Part shown: in pieces, positions 41,593 through 54,590 of the stretch
Numbering within the stretch: position 1 is the first letter of the stretch
Layout: each line of letters starts with the position of its first letter
DNA from: Chrysogorgia sp. JL179-B06
Taxonomy: Eukaryota > Cnidaria > Anthozoa > Scleralcyonacea > Chrysogorgiidae
Length of the DNA: 64,000 bases
NCBI GenBank assembly: GCA_035772405.1
Contig: JAYKKM010000047.1
Coordinates: 6,123,501-6,187,500 of the forward strand
Direction: 5' to 3'
Notes under the pieces: model-generated
Databases searched by the model: none
Told to the model about the DNA's origin: nothing
Seen by the model: the letters and a program-made list of their open reading frames with translations, nothing else
Program-made: the position numbers and the translations under genes

Positions 41593-43387
41593 CAGTACTA
41601 CCTAGAATTAACCTAACACTGCGGTTCCGGTTCGGTTGCGGTTCGGTTGCAGTTAGATTGCGGTTCGGTTGCGGTTCGTTTGCGGATCGGTTGCGGTTTG
41701 GTTGCGGTCATGTTGCGGTCGACACATTCGACCGCAACCGCAAGAGTATTGGCGACCGTACACTTCGGATTCCGATCTCGCCCGATCGTAAGAACACGAA
41801 AGCAAATGAAAAATGAATAATTTTTATTCTATTAATTCAATGGGTATTCTGGACGCTATTGTGTCGGCAAACGGTGATTTATACATTATTTTAAGAGTGT
41901 TTTGTCTGTGTTGGTCAAACTACATTCTTAATTGTATGATATTGATTCTTACTTCAACCACATGTATGGCTGTGCGTCGTTATTAGGAACGAGTGTAAAT
42001 GACAAATTGCAAAGTGAAAAGGTGGTAAACTGCCAAGATTTTTAGTAACGAAATACTAACGTTTCGAGCCTAGGCGTTCATCAGAGTATGACCTTTAAAA
42101 TTTAAAGTAATACGACTGGAAAACGGGTCTTAGATAAAATAAGTAAGGTCATGGTTACTGATCGACGGTAAAAAGGAAGCAAATTACTTACCATTTCGTG
42201 ATGGAGACCTTGACGAAACTACTTAAGATTAGGCATATCGCAGCAATAGAATATCCGAGAATAGTAAAAAATTAGAATGTTGCGTAGACAGTGTTTGGGA
42301 TATACTGTATAGCAAAGTGAAAAGGTGGTGAACTGTTAAGATTTTTAGCAACGATATACAGTAGGCTGACTTTCGAGCGGTGCCCTTCGTCAGAGTAAGA
42401 CCAAAAGATATTTTAAACTGTTGAAGAACATCTTTACTTCGAACGCGAGATATTTTATCTTTTCAGCATGATTTAAAATATTGCATGACAGACACAAAGC
42501 ATGTCTTGTCGTGTTGTTGATGGCATTAGTTCCCAATAGTACTATAGTGTCAGAATTATCAGCATTCGAAGATATAATTCATATATGTGACCATACATCG
42601 GCGCGCGTATATCCGGCGTAAATTACTTGTTAATTTGTTGAATTAATTGTGCGAGTTAGAATGCTCCAGAAACAGTCATATAACAAGAGCTTTTAAATTG
42701 GAGTATGTATCTGCGGTATATATTTGCTACCTCTACCGAGTCTCGCTACCTCGCTCGCTACCTTTCATTGCCTGTGGGCCATGATCATATTTACTACGAT
42801 AAATCTACAAATCATATTGATTCAATATGCCAACATGTCATATAAGACGACAAAATCATCAAGCGTCAAAGATTGGGCAGTGTACTATAGGAGGAAACTA
42901 TGTTATTATAAAATATTATTTATTTTGTGTAAAAGATTGACAGATGGTGGCGCGTTTGACTAATTAACATCCGGTGGTCGACTCAAGTCGGCGCACAGAT
43001 GATACGAAAGGTCTCCACTAAAAATGTTTCCAATATATAAGTTACCACAGCTTTCAATTACAAATTTTTTTTGCGCTGCCGTAAGTTAGCATATTTTGAC
43101 AACTTTCCCATTTCTTCGAACCGCAACAGAACTTAAACCATGTGTCAAACGACGCCAAACTTCGGAAATAAACGACATATTCCGAAATACGCATTGCGGT
43201 TAATATTGCGGTTAGGTTACGCAAGGTTGAACCGCGGACCGACCGAGGTTCGACCGCGGATCAATCGAGGATCGCCTTCGGTTGAACCGGAGATGAACCG
43301 AGGTTGAACCGCGGATGATCCGCGTATGATCGGCGGATGAACCCCGGTTAACCACGGTTTCTGTTAGGTTATTTTTAGGCAGTACTG
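41593..43387. mobile_element. CAGTACTG-terminus DNA transposon, copy 2 (complete, non-autonomous)
   Basis: The ends CAGTACTACCTAGAATTAAC and, inverted, CAGTACTGCCTAAAAATAAC continue CTAAC. Both are bordered by TA in (TA)n tracts. The left subterminal region is a run of GGTTGCGGTT/GGTTCGGTTG units (41,620-41,750). The right one is a run of GGTTGAACCGCGG-type units (43,205-43,365). The interior has GCAAAGTGAAAAGGTGGTAA blocks twice (42,012 and 42,306) but no transposase. It is 1795 bp long. Copies 1 and 3 are inverted relative to it. Confidence 0.8.
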
Positions 43388-43417
43388 TATATATATATAT
43401 ATATATATATATATTAT

Positions 43418-43919
<502 letters not shown>

Positions 43920-43924
43920 TACTG

Positions 43925-44231
43925 ACCTTGGCGGATATTTTTTGCAAACCGAAAGACCGACCACTAGACGCGCAAATCAAAGGCATTGTTTATTAATTTA
44001 CATGCCAATCCTGTCCATTCACTTATGTTGGAGAAAGTAAAAGATCGTGGAACTCGCGGTGGGCAGAGCATAAACCAGGAGTAAGACGGAAAAACGAGTC
44101 GGCCATAAAAGATCATGCTGAAAGATCCGGCCACGATATATTTTCCACAGACGTTCAGATCTTAGAGAAAAGGGTATCTAATTACCAAAAAAGAATTTTC
44201 CTCGAGTCGGTACATTCGCAATTAGAATATT
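43925..44231 (+). pseudogene. Penelope-like element GIY-YIG domain, copy 1
   Basis: The plus-strand frame reads [16 protein letters not shown], then an in-frame TAA, then FTCQSCPFTYVGESKRSW, WAEHKPGVRRKNESAIKDHA and ERSGHDIFSTDVQILE, ending RIFLESVHSQLEY and a stop. This is the C-terminal GIY-YIG nuclease of Penelope-like retroelements (IVY...YVGES with the later R and E). Only the 3' end is present, directly after the (TA)n tract. Confidence 0.7.
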
Positions 44232-44298
44232 AAAAAATTAGAATTAGAATGGAGGCTATGTACAAATAAAAGCCTATTTACATAAAACCTAATAGAAC

Positions 44299-46040
44299 CT
44301 AACTATAATTAATTCTGTTTTTGTATCGGTATTCGCATCTTTTGTTCATTCCATGTGGTTTTAGACAAGAGAGTTGTACGCTCCAGTACGCCTCTCTTGT
44401 CAGGTCGTTACTATTCTTATTGCTGGTGTTTTGCATTTGTTCAATCCCAATAAAACAGAAGTCATGTAAATTGCGTGGTTCCTTATTAAAATGGATAGCT
44501 ACCTCGCACGTCTTCTTATTGGTTACCATTGACGATTTATGGTTGCGAAATCTGACATGGAAATCAGTGCTAGTAGTCCCAATATACTGTATTTCGCACT
44601 TCTTGCAAGTAACTAAATAAATAATATTTTTAGACTGGCAATGGATCCGTTGCTTGATAGGATATTTAATTTTGGTTTTGGTACTGGCGAAGAAATATTT
44701 CTTTAATGTTTTTGGTCTTCTAAACGATGGAATAATTGCACCTAACGGAAATAAATCAATCATTGGCTGGGAAGAATGCAGGAGGTGTATGTTCTTTTTA
44801 ATTATATTCCCAATATTTGGAAGTATTGATTGTAGTCCACTACCAAAGGAAAAATAATCTTTTCATCTTTTTGGCTTGGGACTAGTAACTCGTTCCTTGG
44901 TTAATCCCTTGGCTTTCACAAACTGTTGCTCTACTTGTTTTGGCTTGTATCCTCTATCAATTAAAAATGTCTGGTATTGTATACTCCTAGTGTTAAAACT
45001 CTGGTCTGTAGAACAATTTCTTCTTAATCTTGTGGCTACTCCATAGGGTATGGCCTTCTTAACGTGACTTGGATGCGCGCTTGTATGTTCCAGGTAGAGG
45101 TGATTGTCCGTTGGTTTAGAATAAACATCAGTTTCGATATAGCCATCGACTAATTTGAGGGTAAGATCTAATACATCAAGTGATGTTTGCGAAAAGACCA
45201 ATGTAAACTTTATTGTAGGATAAAGTAAATTAATGTATTCGGTAAATTCTGATAATTTCTCAGGCCCTAGTGTCCATAGGTCGAGAATGCCATCCCTATA
45301 TCTCCACCAGAGGTTTGGTTTGATGTTTCCAGATTTAGCTTTTTTGTAATGGCTTCTGTAATGGCTGAAATTCCTAGGTTATTGTCTATGTTGGGAAAAT
45401 AGAAACAACATCCCATGACACTAGAAGGGTTCCCTCGGGAAATGGTCTAGTATTGTTCAAATCTTGAAGTTTGTTCAAAAGGTGGGTGGTATATCCTTAA
45501 TAAACGAGGGAAGGTCTCTAGCAAGTGGTTTAAGATAGAACTCCGTGAATGCTGACACATTTTCAAAGCTGTCCCTCGACAAGATGTAATGAGTCGAAGG
45601 GGGTTCCCGTTTTTATGGGTTTTAACTGTTCCAAACGCTTTTCCGGGTTTAACCTCCTTATTAACTACCCATTCGGCTATCTCTTTGCTGATCTCACCCT
45701 CTGTTAACCATTTGGTGCTCCAGTCTGAAATAATAGTCATGTGTTGGGGGCTAGGGTCCAATTCCAATTTCTTATAATGCAAAGGGTTCTCAAGTTGCTT
45801 TTCATTTCATTTTCATATGTTTATTTCTCCATAATAACAAATTTTGATCCTTTATCTTGAATTTTAATTGTTTGTTCCTCTAACTCTTTCAAACTTTTTA
45901 ATGCTCGTCTCTCCTCTCTGGTTAAATTATCTGGAATTTGTCTAAGATTCGACGTATTAAACAGGTCTGCTTTAACTGATTGTAGAAAGGATTCAAGTTG
46001 TGGGGATTTGGAAATGGGGGCCTTCCAATCGGATTTTTTC
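44299..46040 (-). pseudogene. Penelope-like element, copy 2 (RT and GIY-YIG)
   Basis: From the right on the minus strand: an N-terminal RT region (NLTREERRALKSLKELEEQT, QDKGSKFVIMEK at about 45,840-45,940), then KAFGTVKTHKNGNPLRLI (about 45,600), a broken palm, then SLDVLDLTLKLVDGYIETDV with KPTDNHLYLEHTSAHPSHVK (about 45,060-45,180). The GIY-YIG domain follows, IIYLVTCKKCEIQYIGTTST and VRFRNHKSSM (44,540-44,640), closing at 44,299. Several frames and stops are present. Order and motifs are those of Neptune/Nematis-type PLEs with a TA-rich neighbourhood. Confidence 0.75.
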
Positions 46041-48980
46041 TTTATGGGTGGAAAGATGCTGTGTTCACTGTGAATTGGTTAGAATCGGATTTTTTACCGT
46101 TGAACATAACGGCGCAGCGTATTTTCAGCTATTCTTACTTTAAATTGATGTTAGTAGAATTGTTTTAATTTAAAAGAAAAGAAATCGAAAAATTGACCTA
46201 GTATAAATAGATGGGATTTTGTATTTTTTTCATTTCTACTTCTGATGTCTACTGTGTATGTGCTCGCTTGAAAGTCGTACTTTTTTTAAAGTATGAAGCG
46301 CTTGATTCCTCCAATGAGCTGTAGTATTTAATATTACTAGCATGGTTTAGCGACTGGTTTAGACTTTATTGTCTGGTTTCTTAGGCAAAAGTATGCTATC
46401 ACAGATAGTTTCCAAACAAACTGCAAAGTGGAGTTGTACTAATGATCCTGTTAGGGGCACTGGTCAGAGCAGGCTTATAGCCAGAAGGGTATCCGGGTGT
46501 CGTTGGATGCCATACAATGAAAAGCGGTCACCAAAAATTTGGGGGAGAAAGAAATTATTCTCAATGATTTGCCTAATATATATATATATATATATAAATA
46601 TATTTGAAAAGAAATAACTTTAATTTTCAATATTATCATACATGTGATATTTTGACAAATTTGACAGTGTACCTAGTTGAGTGAAAATGCCCTAGTTGAA
46701 TGAAGAAGCATGGCAGCATTTCCGGCACAAACTTGTAAAACTAAAAATCTTGAATGTGCCTGATGCGATGTTTACATGAAGTAAACTTCTAATTAATAAT
46801 TCACTGCACAGATTATGAATTTCTTCTCTTGAAGATGTAAATTCTGTTGAACTGTTGAATTACAAATTTAATTGTAAGGAGAAATTATAATATGAATATT
46901 ATCTGCACTGCATCTTATGGAAATATAACTAATTTACTGCTTCATTATATATTTGATAATATAAGCATATTTGGACCAAACTATGTATTTAAAATGATGA
47001 GATACCCCATTTAAACATTTTGTTTAAGACGGTTATATTTTGCTCAAAAGTGCTCTCAAAATTCAGGAAATGCAGTTTACCCAAAATTCAAATATTTTCC
47101 AAGGGCGCCCTATACGTGTGTCATCACTTTTGTCTGATATTTTCCCAAATTGGACGCCCTATTTCAGAATCCTGGCCACTAACATTTCTTCTTTTTTTCC
47201 TGTTTCTACCGTTGATGGCTGGCTGTTCATGTTGGAATTACTATTACACTATTACGTAGTGTTTCTAGGCATGCCTGATGCATTTTGGTGTATGGCAAAA
47301 CAGCAAAATTTCTTGTTTCCATGCAACCTATTATACTTTACAGCTGCGATTCCTTGGTTCCCAAAATGTGGGGGGGGGGGATTAGGAAAATCCTAGATCT
47401 GCCAGCTGTCAAATCACCACTAGACTGCTTTTCTAGCTAGGACTTATCCACCGGCTTCGTACAACCAGCCCCAGATGTTTTATTTACATGTGAACTTTAC
47501 AAGTTCACTTCAAATTAAATTTGAGGGCATGTTGATGCTATATTTTGGAAACAATCCATATAAAAATGTAGGCATAGTATTTGCCATGTTCAATTTAGCA
47601 ACACCGTTATAAAATGATTTATAATAACTATCAATTTCTTTGTGTCTCTGTGCTTTTCATGCATTTTCATGCACTGTTTCTTTAGTCTACATGTTCTATC
47701 CATAGTGGTAGTCACATGTACGCATTGCGTACCTATTTTTATCCATGATAGCAGTCAGCGTAAATTTGGCGCGATCTTTAGCGTTTTCCTGTCAATACGA
47801 AGTGTGCGGGATTGCTTGGGTAACGCTGTTTGTACCGATTAAGCTCTCACTCAGCTCTATTCTTGGATTCTTTGATGGATGTCGTGACCGGGACGACTCA
47901 AAGTTTCGATTTTGTGAAGTTTCTAGGCTGCAGTTTCCAAAGTCACAGCGTGAGGTAAATTATCTAGTTGAGTAAATATAACAATCCTAAGAAATACAGT
48001 ATAACTTATTTTAATCATGATTTATCATTCACACAGAATATTTGACCAATACAACGTTTGACTAGACTAGAGTGAGACGAGTTGACAGTAGGCTGTACTA
48101 GTATAAACTGAGTCTGTCATTGTATACATATCACATATGTGCAGAAAAATGCGAGAAAAAATGCCAAAAAAGCTTTTGTGCAAATATTTCAACTGAAATT
48201 ACAGTAATTTTCTATCAGCATTACCACCATCCTTGTAGTTGTACATGCATAACGCAGACAGTCTGTATATTATATTGGATTCATATTTTCCATTAGTTCT
48301 GTTAGACTGTCCATGATATTATACTGTGTGTAAGTGCATAAGGGTTAAATAATTGTTGCTTGAGTTGTCCATACAGATACTGGCATACATGTAGTCACTA
48401 GAATTATATTGTCTGGAAACATGGCCAAAGTTTTTGTTCTTTGTTTTTGTTCAAAGTTTTTGTTTTTGTTATGCAAATGTATGTGTGCACTTTCACACTT
48501 GCTGAACACATTGTATTTTCTGTCTAATGAAGCAATTAGCAGGAATAGCAGCATGTGGGTTTAATCACTCAACCGTGCTATATAAATATTAATGATGTAA
48601 AATAAATGATTGGTGCACTTTCAGCGCATCCTCAACATAAATCGCAGCTTATTATTAGCTGCTTTGACGTTCGCCATGTTTCCAGACAATATAATTCGAA
48701 GTGACTATGAGTTGTCCAAATAACCTTTTATGTTGCTTCAGGGCTGTAGTAACTTGTGAAAATGTGTGGGGAGGGCAATCAGTAGAATGTCATTTGATTA
48801 GGCTGTTTTAACACTTCATTATATTGTTGATTTAATTTTGGCAAAAAATGGTGGGAAGCAGGCCTGTCCCTCTCATTTACAGAGCAACACGGAATGGGAA
48901 CTACCTTTTTAATGCTTTTTAATGCTAACTGGTGATGAAAGTGTCCCTGTTTATTTGCAATATTTGACCAGCATTGAATT
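46041..48980. other. Region without recognisable gene
   Basis: Small ORFs (for example 46,369-46,617 and 47,040-47,396) have no known similarity and end in microsatellite or low-complexity sequence. A short (TA)n at 46,578 and a G10 run at 47,372 are the only simple features. Confidence 0.35.
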
Positions 48981-49049
48981 GTTTAAAGGTGCGGTACACT
49001 CCGTTTAGTGCATGTGCGGAAATTCCAATGGGACCCGGCCTCTGGAATG

Positions 49050-50828
49050 CAAATGGCGGACGAGTCACTGAGTGAGCGAGCGAGCTCTTGCTCTTCTCTC
49101 CCAAGTGAAGAAGCTCGTGTGGTAAGCGTAGAAGATAAAAATGCGAAGAAAAACGTAATTACGCCAACAGAGATGCGACGAAAATATATTTGCTCGAGCA
49201 GTACCCGAGATGGCGATCATTGAAGGAAGAAATGACACATTTGAAGACTCGCAACATTTGAAGACTTTGAGAACTCGCAACATTTTTGTTGGATTTTTAT
49301 TTGTCTTCCAAAGAGCGCAATCTCAGGTAAGAAAGTTAGTGTTAGATTTCAATATATTTGGAAAGCGTAAACTTATTTTCTAGATGTATATGGGAATAAC
49401 CTTTCCCATCAATGTGTCCATTCATATTTTAATAGTGAAGACAGGGTTTATGTATTAACATTTTCGGGATTCTGAAAATGTTCTAAAGGGTATAGTCTGA
49501 GATGAGGCTATGGAGTATATTTTGGAGATTTATTAGGCTACCTTGAGTAAGAGGCTTGAGTCTTTGGATTTGTTCCTGCATTCATTAGACCAGTACTTTC
49601 TCGTTTTAGCTTTTATTTACACTATATGCCATATGGTATCAATCTAAGGCAGTCCCATGTAAACAACAACTAGGAATAACAACACATCCATCATGATATC
49701 TGGCCAGCCTCGTGTAGTTAGCCTCGTGAGATAAAGTATAATACCCCTTCTATTTAAAATATACAGACTTATTGTCAACAGTGCACATACAGAGGATACA
49801 TATTAGTTAATGGTCCATTTCTATACCTGTAGATAAACTGGCACTCCCATGAGGAAGAAACTTTTACAGCTTCTGAATCTGATGAGGATCTTGATGATCC
49901 AACAACAGATATTCCGGCCCCAATTTCTGAAATACCTGAGTAAGTTACAGGGTAAACTATAACTTGTTTTAATTTACTCCATTTTATGTATGGTCCATTG
50001 ATCTATATTAGTAATTGATTAATTGTTATCAACAATCGATTATTAATAAGCATGAATCAACTCAAGTCACATCCTTGCCTTCGACATAATTATATGGTAA
50101 ACATGTCACCATGACAATGTCATCTCTTCACAAGTTTGTAATTCTGGAACGAAAATCATGCTGGTATTACGCTGTTGTTGTCGATGATTAGATTATTGTT
50201 GATGGCAATCGATTGCCGAAAAAATTGATTAACTGACAAATTGGGCACAGCTCTAATTTATGTTGGTAAGGAATTATGACAAGATACTGGTACTTACAAA
50301 CATTCTTACAGTATCACAAAGAAAAATAATTTTAAAAATACAAATATTAATAAAAAATATTATATTAATATTCATAATATAATTTTTAAAAATACTTTTT
50401 CTTCCAGATTTCCTGGATACAAAATGAGAACACAACTGGCAGCAATTGATTTCAACAGCCACAGAGAAAGGCAAATTGCAAAAACTATAGATGGCAAACA
50501 AAAGTACTGTAATTAAATTTTAACAGTTTTACATGTACTTCTTCAGGTTTATACAGTACGTATGTGACAAAACGATAATAGAACGTTATTAATTTCACCT
50601 AACCTTTCTGTAGGCGTAGGGCGCAGTATAGCAAACGAAATAAAAGGTGGAGGGTAGTGCCTGTACTGGATAAGAAAGAGTGTGTCTATATACCTGATTT
50701 ACTGGTCCAAATATTTGTGAAGAGAAGGAGTGTATCAGGCAGAGTTAACCAAAAGCTGACAATGGCACCTGATGATCCACGCATGATTTCACCCAATATT
50801 GCTATAACCCCCCATTCACCGTTTTACT
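49050..50828 (+). CDS. Spliced plus-strand gene of the second transposon
   Basis: The probable start MADESLSERASSCSSLPSEE is at 49,050. The first exon's end is uncertain (a CAGGTAAG donor at 49,324 is in another frame). Later exons are clear: 49,835-49,939 (acidic NWHSHEEETFTASESDEDLD, donor GTAAGT), 50,408-50,503 (FPGYKMRTQLAAIDFNSHRE) and 50,612-50,828 (AQYSKRNKRWRVVPVLDKKE, then ECVYIPDLLVQIFVKRR, stop TGA). The last two join in phase. No named domain is found. I recall similar RxQLAA-D-N-H blocks in repeated cnidarian genes. Confidence 0.5.
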
Positions 50829-50965
50829 GAGTGAGTCATGGAGACTTACTGTACATTATGTGGTAGATAAATATAGATAAATAACTATTATTATATACAT
50901 GCCACATTCATTCATGCCGTTTAACACGTTAAGGGGAAAAGGCGTATTTAGCATTTCATACCGGC

Positions 50966-51090
50966 TAATACCAGGCTAGGACTGGCCATTGTGCCATCTT
51001 GTGCCAGAACAATGGCTAGCCATTGTGCTGCCACAAAAGCCATTGTTCTGGCACAAGATGGCACAATGGCCAGTCCAAGCCTGGTTAATA
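50966..51090. repeat. Foldback palindrome, 52-nt arms
   Basis: CCAGGCTAGGACTGGCCATT through GTGCCAGAACAATGGCT and its near-inverse flank a 20-nt loop AGCCATTGTGCTGCCACAAA. These are the longest near-perfect arms of this class in the window apart from 59,504-59,652. Confidence 0.85.
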
Positions 51091-51177
51091 CCCCCTTAAT
51101 GGGTTAACTTCCAGGTTGGTTAGTCACTTAACTATGAAGTACATACATTATCACATTTTGCAATAAAAAAGACTGAA

Positions 51178-51310
51178 TAGATAGATAGATGACTTTATTT
51201 ATACCGGTTGACCCAATCAGTAACTTAGCTCATATTCATAGAAAATACAAATAAGTTACACTATGGCCATTAAGAGGCAAGCTAAAAAATTATGGCATTA
51301 TCCACAATAA
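51178..51310 (-). mobile_element. 5'-truncated LINE 3' tail
   Basis: (GATA)3 followed by GACTTTATTTATACCGGTTG is the inverted end of a LINE with a TATC tail. Short and non-coding. Confidence 0.4.
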
Positions 51311-52283
51311 AATGCTGAAGTACCCCTTGTCCCTTAATGGGTTATTACTGTTCATAGTCTAGCAGGTATAAATCCAGTGTAAATCCCATTTGGAGATGGG
51401 TAATGTGATCTTATCATAAGAACACAACAGCTTGGCACAACCCTCCGATTGCCTTGGCCCAACCTCCCATGCTGCCAAAGTACATACTGACGGTAAGCTG
51501 CATGTCTGAAATTTTCATTGTTTCGTGGATGGTCAATCGCCAGAACATCTTCCCGGTACCTCATTGCAATGTCCCGTACATTGCCATCAAGGACAAGTTG
51601 CTGGAAGAGTGGAGTTGCTGTAATGCAGGTCATCTTTGTGTTGCAAGAGCACTTTTGTTTTCCAACTGGGTTGCCATACCCCTATATACATAGCCCACAC
51701 ATGCACCAGTCAGGGCTGTCATCTGCTGTAGTAACAATTCTGGCTGGGCTATAGCACCTTGGTTCTGAACAGCCATCTCTCCATTGACAAGGTCAGCAAA
51801 TACTGCTGGCTGGCGGTGCAACAACTCTAAATCAAGTCGTTGGAGGACATCAAGGTTGAGATTTACAACCAAATTCTGTAAATTGATAAGTAAAAATAAT
51901 TGTAACATTTGGATTCTATAACAATAGTAATATCATGGCTACCTCGAAATCCTTTGTTTCACGAGGGACGATTAATCTCTAAATAACCTGATCAATCACC
52001 TGAATAAAACATTAGGTACGATTAGTAACTGTAAAATGTTTATGTAAAAGACCTGTTTTATTTTACTCAAATTTCACTGCCAAACATGCTACTCATCCAG
52101 CTTATATTATATTATGCTAAACTACTCTAAAGCATTTCAATAGAATTACTAACGAAGACATGAAGTGAACCATTATCGAATTCCCAATAACCATTAATAG
52201 CAACTAACAAAGTTTTATTGCATTTGAACTTGTTGAATCGGCTAAAAGCGTTCCTATTTCCTATTGTCTTGGCATTACGATTT

Positions 52284-52381
52284 ATTAGTGATTAAATGTC
52301 TCTCAAGCCTCAGGAGGTTTAGTAAAAGTCCCGAGGGCAAACTAAACCACCCTCGGCTTTCGGGTACATTTAATCACTAAT
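52284..52381. mobile_element. Foldback mini-element with ATTAGTGATTAAATG arms, second copy
   Basis: ATTAGTGATTAAATG and its inverse CATTTAATCACTAAT end a palindrome with loop CCGAGGGCAAACTAAACCAC. The arm sequence is the same as in the element at 35,040-35,164 although the loops differ. Confidence 0.7.
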
Positions 52382-52409
52382 CAACCTCAAAGCGCGGCCT
52401 CCTAACCAC

Positions 52410-53727
52410 AATATTAGTCGACGAACAGTGTCCAAACGTGACACTCGGCCAAGCCGGAAGGCTGAACTTGGAAGGTACCTAAACTCCATCGGTTGGTCGC
52501 TTCTGGACGACATCGAAGGTTGTGAAAACAAATTACAGCTTCTTATTGATTTTATCAAGAATGGTGTTGACACCATTATGCCATTAAAGCAAGTGAAGCT
52601 GCATGTGAACGATCCTCCATGGATTACAGCGGATTTTAAGAAGCTGTTAAAGTCGCGTCAGCAAGCTTTTTCTAATAGTGATAGGGAGAGTTATCGCCAC
52701 CTTCATAATCTCGTCAATCGTGAAAGGAAAACCCTGCGTGTCAGATATTTTTCATCAAAGGTTTAGCATCTTAAGGAAACAAAACCCAACCAATGGTGGA
52801 GTGCAGTTAAGCGCACTTGGAAGTTCGTAGATGACACAACATTAGCAGAAGTTGTCCAAAGAGGGGCCAATAGCCAGGTCCAACAAGCCGTTAGATCAGT
52901 TGAAAATTGGTCCACCGAAAACAAACTTCAGCTCAACGCCAAGAAATGTAAAGAACTTATTATTGATTTTAAAAAACATAAACATGTTTTTGAGCCAGTA
53001 ATAGTAAATGGTAAAGCGCTTCCTGTTGTTGACCACGAAAAGATCTTAGGTTTACATATTTCGTCTGATCTTCAATGGAACACTCACATTAGTGAGATAA
53101 TTAAGAAAGCAAATAAGCGCATGCACTTTTTAGTAACACTTAAACGTTCTTGTGTACCAGCAAAAGATATTCAAATTTTTTACTGCATTTGCATCAGACC
53201 ACTGTTAGAATACTGCTCACAAGTTTTCCACCATTCCCTTCCTGAATACCTAAACGACGATTTAGAACGAGTGCAAAAGAGAGCTTTAGCAATCATATCG
53301 CCTTGTGAGCCATATAATTACAACTTGCATGTTTTTAACTTAACTTCGTTACAAGAAAGACGCCTGCAATTATGCCACAGTATGTTTTCATCCATTATGA
53401 GTTCTGAGTCGCACAAATTGCACAACCTCCTTCCTCCTAAGCACGAATCAAAGTACAATATCAGGAATAAAAGAGTCTTCAACGTTCCATTAGCACGTAC
53501 CAATCGCTTTAAGAGAACATTTATTCCGACAATGTGTAACTTTTAGCCTTTTATCTTGATCTTCTTTTATCCTTTTGTAAATTTTTAGATACATTTATAG
53601 ATATATATATATATTAATTTAGTTATTATTAGTTAATCTATCAAACTTGTAAATTACGCAATTCAGCTTTAGGGCTGCAAAGTAATTTTTATTAAACATC
53701 TATCTATCTATCTATCTATCTATCTAT
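52410..53727 (+). pseudogene. CR1/L2-like LINE with internal deletion
   Basis: 52,428-52,766 encodes the endonuclease-RT linker (PPWITADFKKLLKSRQQAFS). After a TAG the text continues QWWSAVKRTWKFVDDTTLAE, joining the linker directly to the RT catalytic FVDD block, so most RT palm blocks are deleted. Then ENKLQLNAKKCKELIIDF and, at 53,121-53,546, RPLLEYCSQVFHHSLPEYL through NRFKRTFIPTMCNF complete the C-terminus. The 3' end is (ATCT)n at 53,698-53,727, shared with tails at 28.8 and 51.2 kb. This is a 5'-truncated and internally deleted copy. Confidence 0.8.
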
Positions 53728-53732
53728 ATTCA

Positions 53733-53919
53733 TGTGACAGGATGCCTGTCTATGGGGCTAATTAAGGGCTATTACTGTGACGATATTAGCTAGCATGAAG
53801 GGGATTGGCAAACTATTAAGCCCCGGATGTTGGTTCGTAAATAGACATGTTACTTTATGTTCTGAATAAAGATCAAGAGAAAACACTTGTCTGTATATAT
53901 GTTTAGTGAGAACGAAACA
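53733..53919 (+). repeat. Gypsy-2 5' LTR
   Basis: Starts TGTGACAGGATGCC, ends GAACGAAACA, with AATAAA near 53,866. The 5' third differs from the 3' LTR more than the rest. Confidence 0.8.
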
Positions 53920-54033
53920 TGGTGTCAGAAGTGGGTCAACAGTAGTTCTAAAGGTAAGCAATCTAGAACTCTGTTGAATAAGTTCTCTACGGCAGTTTTC
54001 GTCGACGAAAACTGTTTTGGAGTGGTGAACATT

Positions 54034-54590
54034 ATGTCCGAGCCTGTGTTAGCTCACATTCACGTACCAGTTAACATTCCTCTGCCTCAAAGACTTTGCT
54101 TGAACGGCAACATAGCTACAAACTGGAAATGTTTTGAGAGAGAATGGCTAAATTATGAAATTGCCGCAAGATTTAAAGACCCCGAAAAGCCCGACGAAAA
54201 CAAGCCATTGCGAACTGCAACGTTGCTCGCATGTATTGGATCTGATGCCTCAGATGTCTACGATACTCTAGACTTTGAGAACGATGTCGAGCGAAAAGAC
54301 ATTGATATTGTCCTAGGAAAACTACGAAAATACTGCATTGGGGAGACCAACGAAACTTACGAAAGGTTTGTTTTTAATAAGAGAGACCAGCTACAAGATG
54401 AGACTGTCGATGAGCACGTAATGTGCCTCAAGAAGCTAGCCAAAACATGTAACTTTGGAGCTTTAGAAGAAAGCTTGGTCAAAGATAGAATTGTGGTCGG
54501 AATACGCGACGAAGCAACGCAAAAACGGCTACTACAGCAGCAAGGGCTGACTCTGAAAACGTGTGTTGATACATGTAGAGTATGGAAGAA
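54034..54590 (+). CDS. Gypsy-2 gag (truncated by internal deletion)
   Basis: The likely start is ATG 54,034 (MSEPVLAHIHVPVNIPLPQ). The frame is open upstream to 53,887, but that part lies in the LTR and leader. Capsid-type segments RTATLLACIGSDASDVYDTL and IGETNETYERFVFNKRDQL align with the same words in gypsy-1, so both belong to one lineage. The frame is intact through LTLKTCVDTCRVWKK, then enters RNase H sequence out of register and stops at 54,634. No zinc knuckle remains. Confidence 0.7.

Noticed and set aside
46369..47396. ORFs of 66-118 codons at 46.4-47.8 kb as genes
   Set aside because: They overlap in different frames and have low-complexity ends, no splice sites and no similarity.
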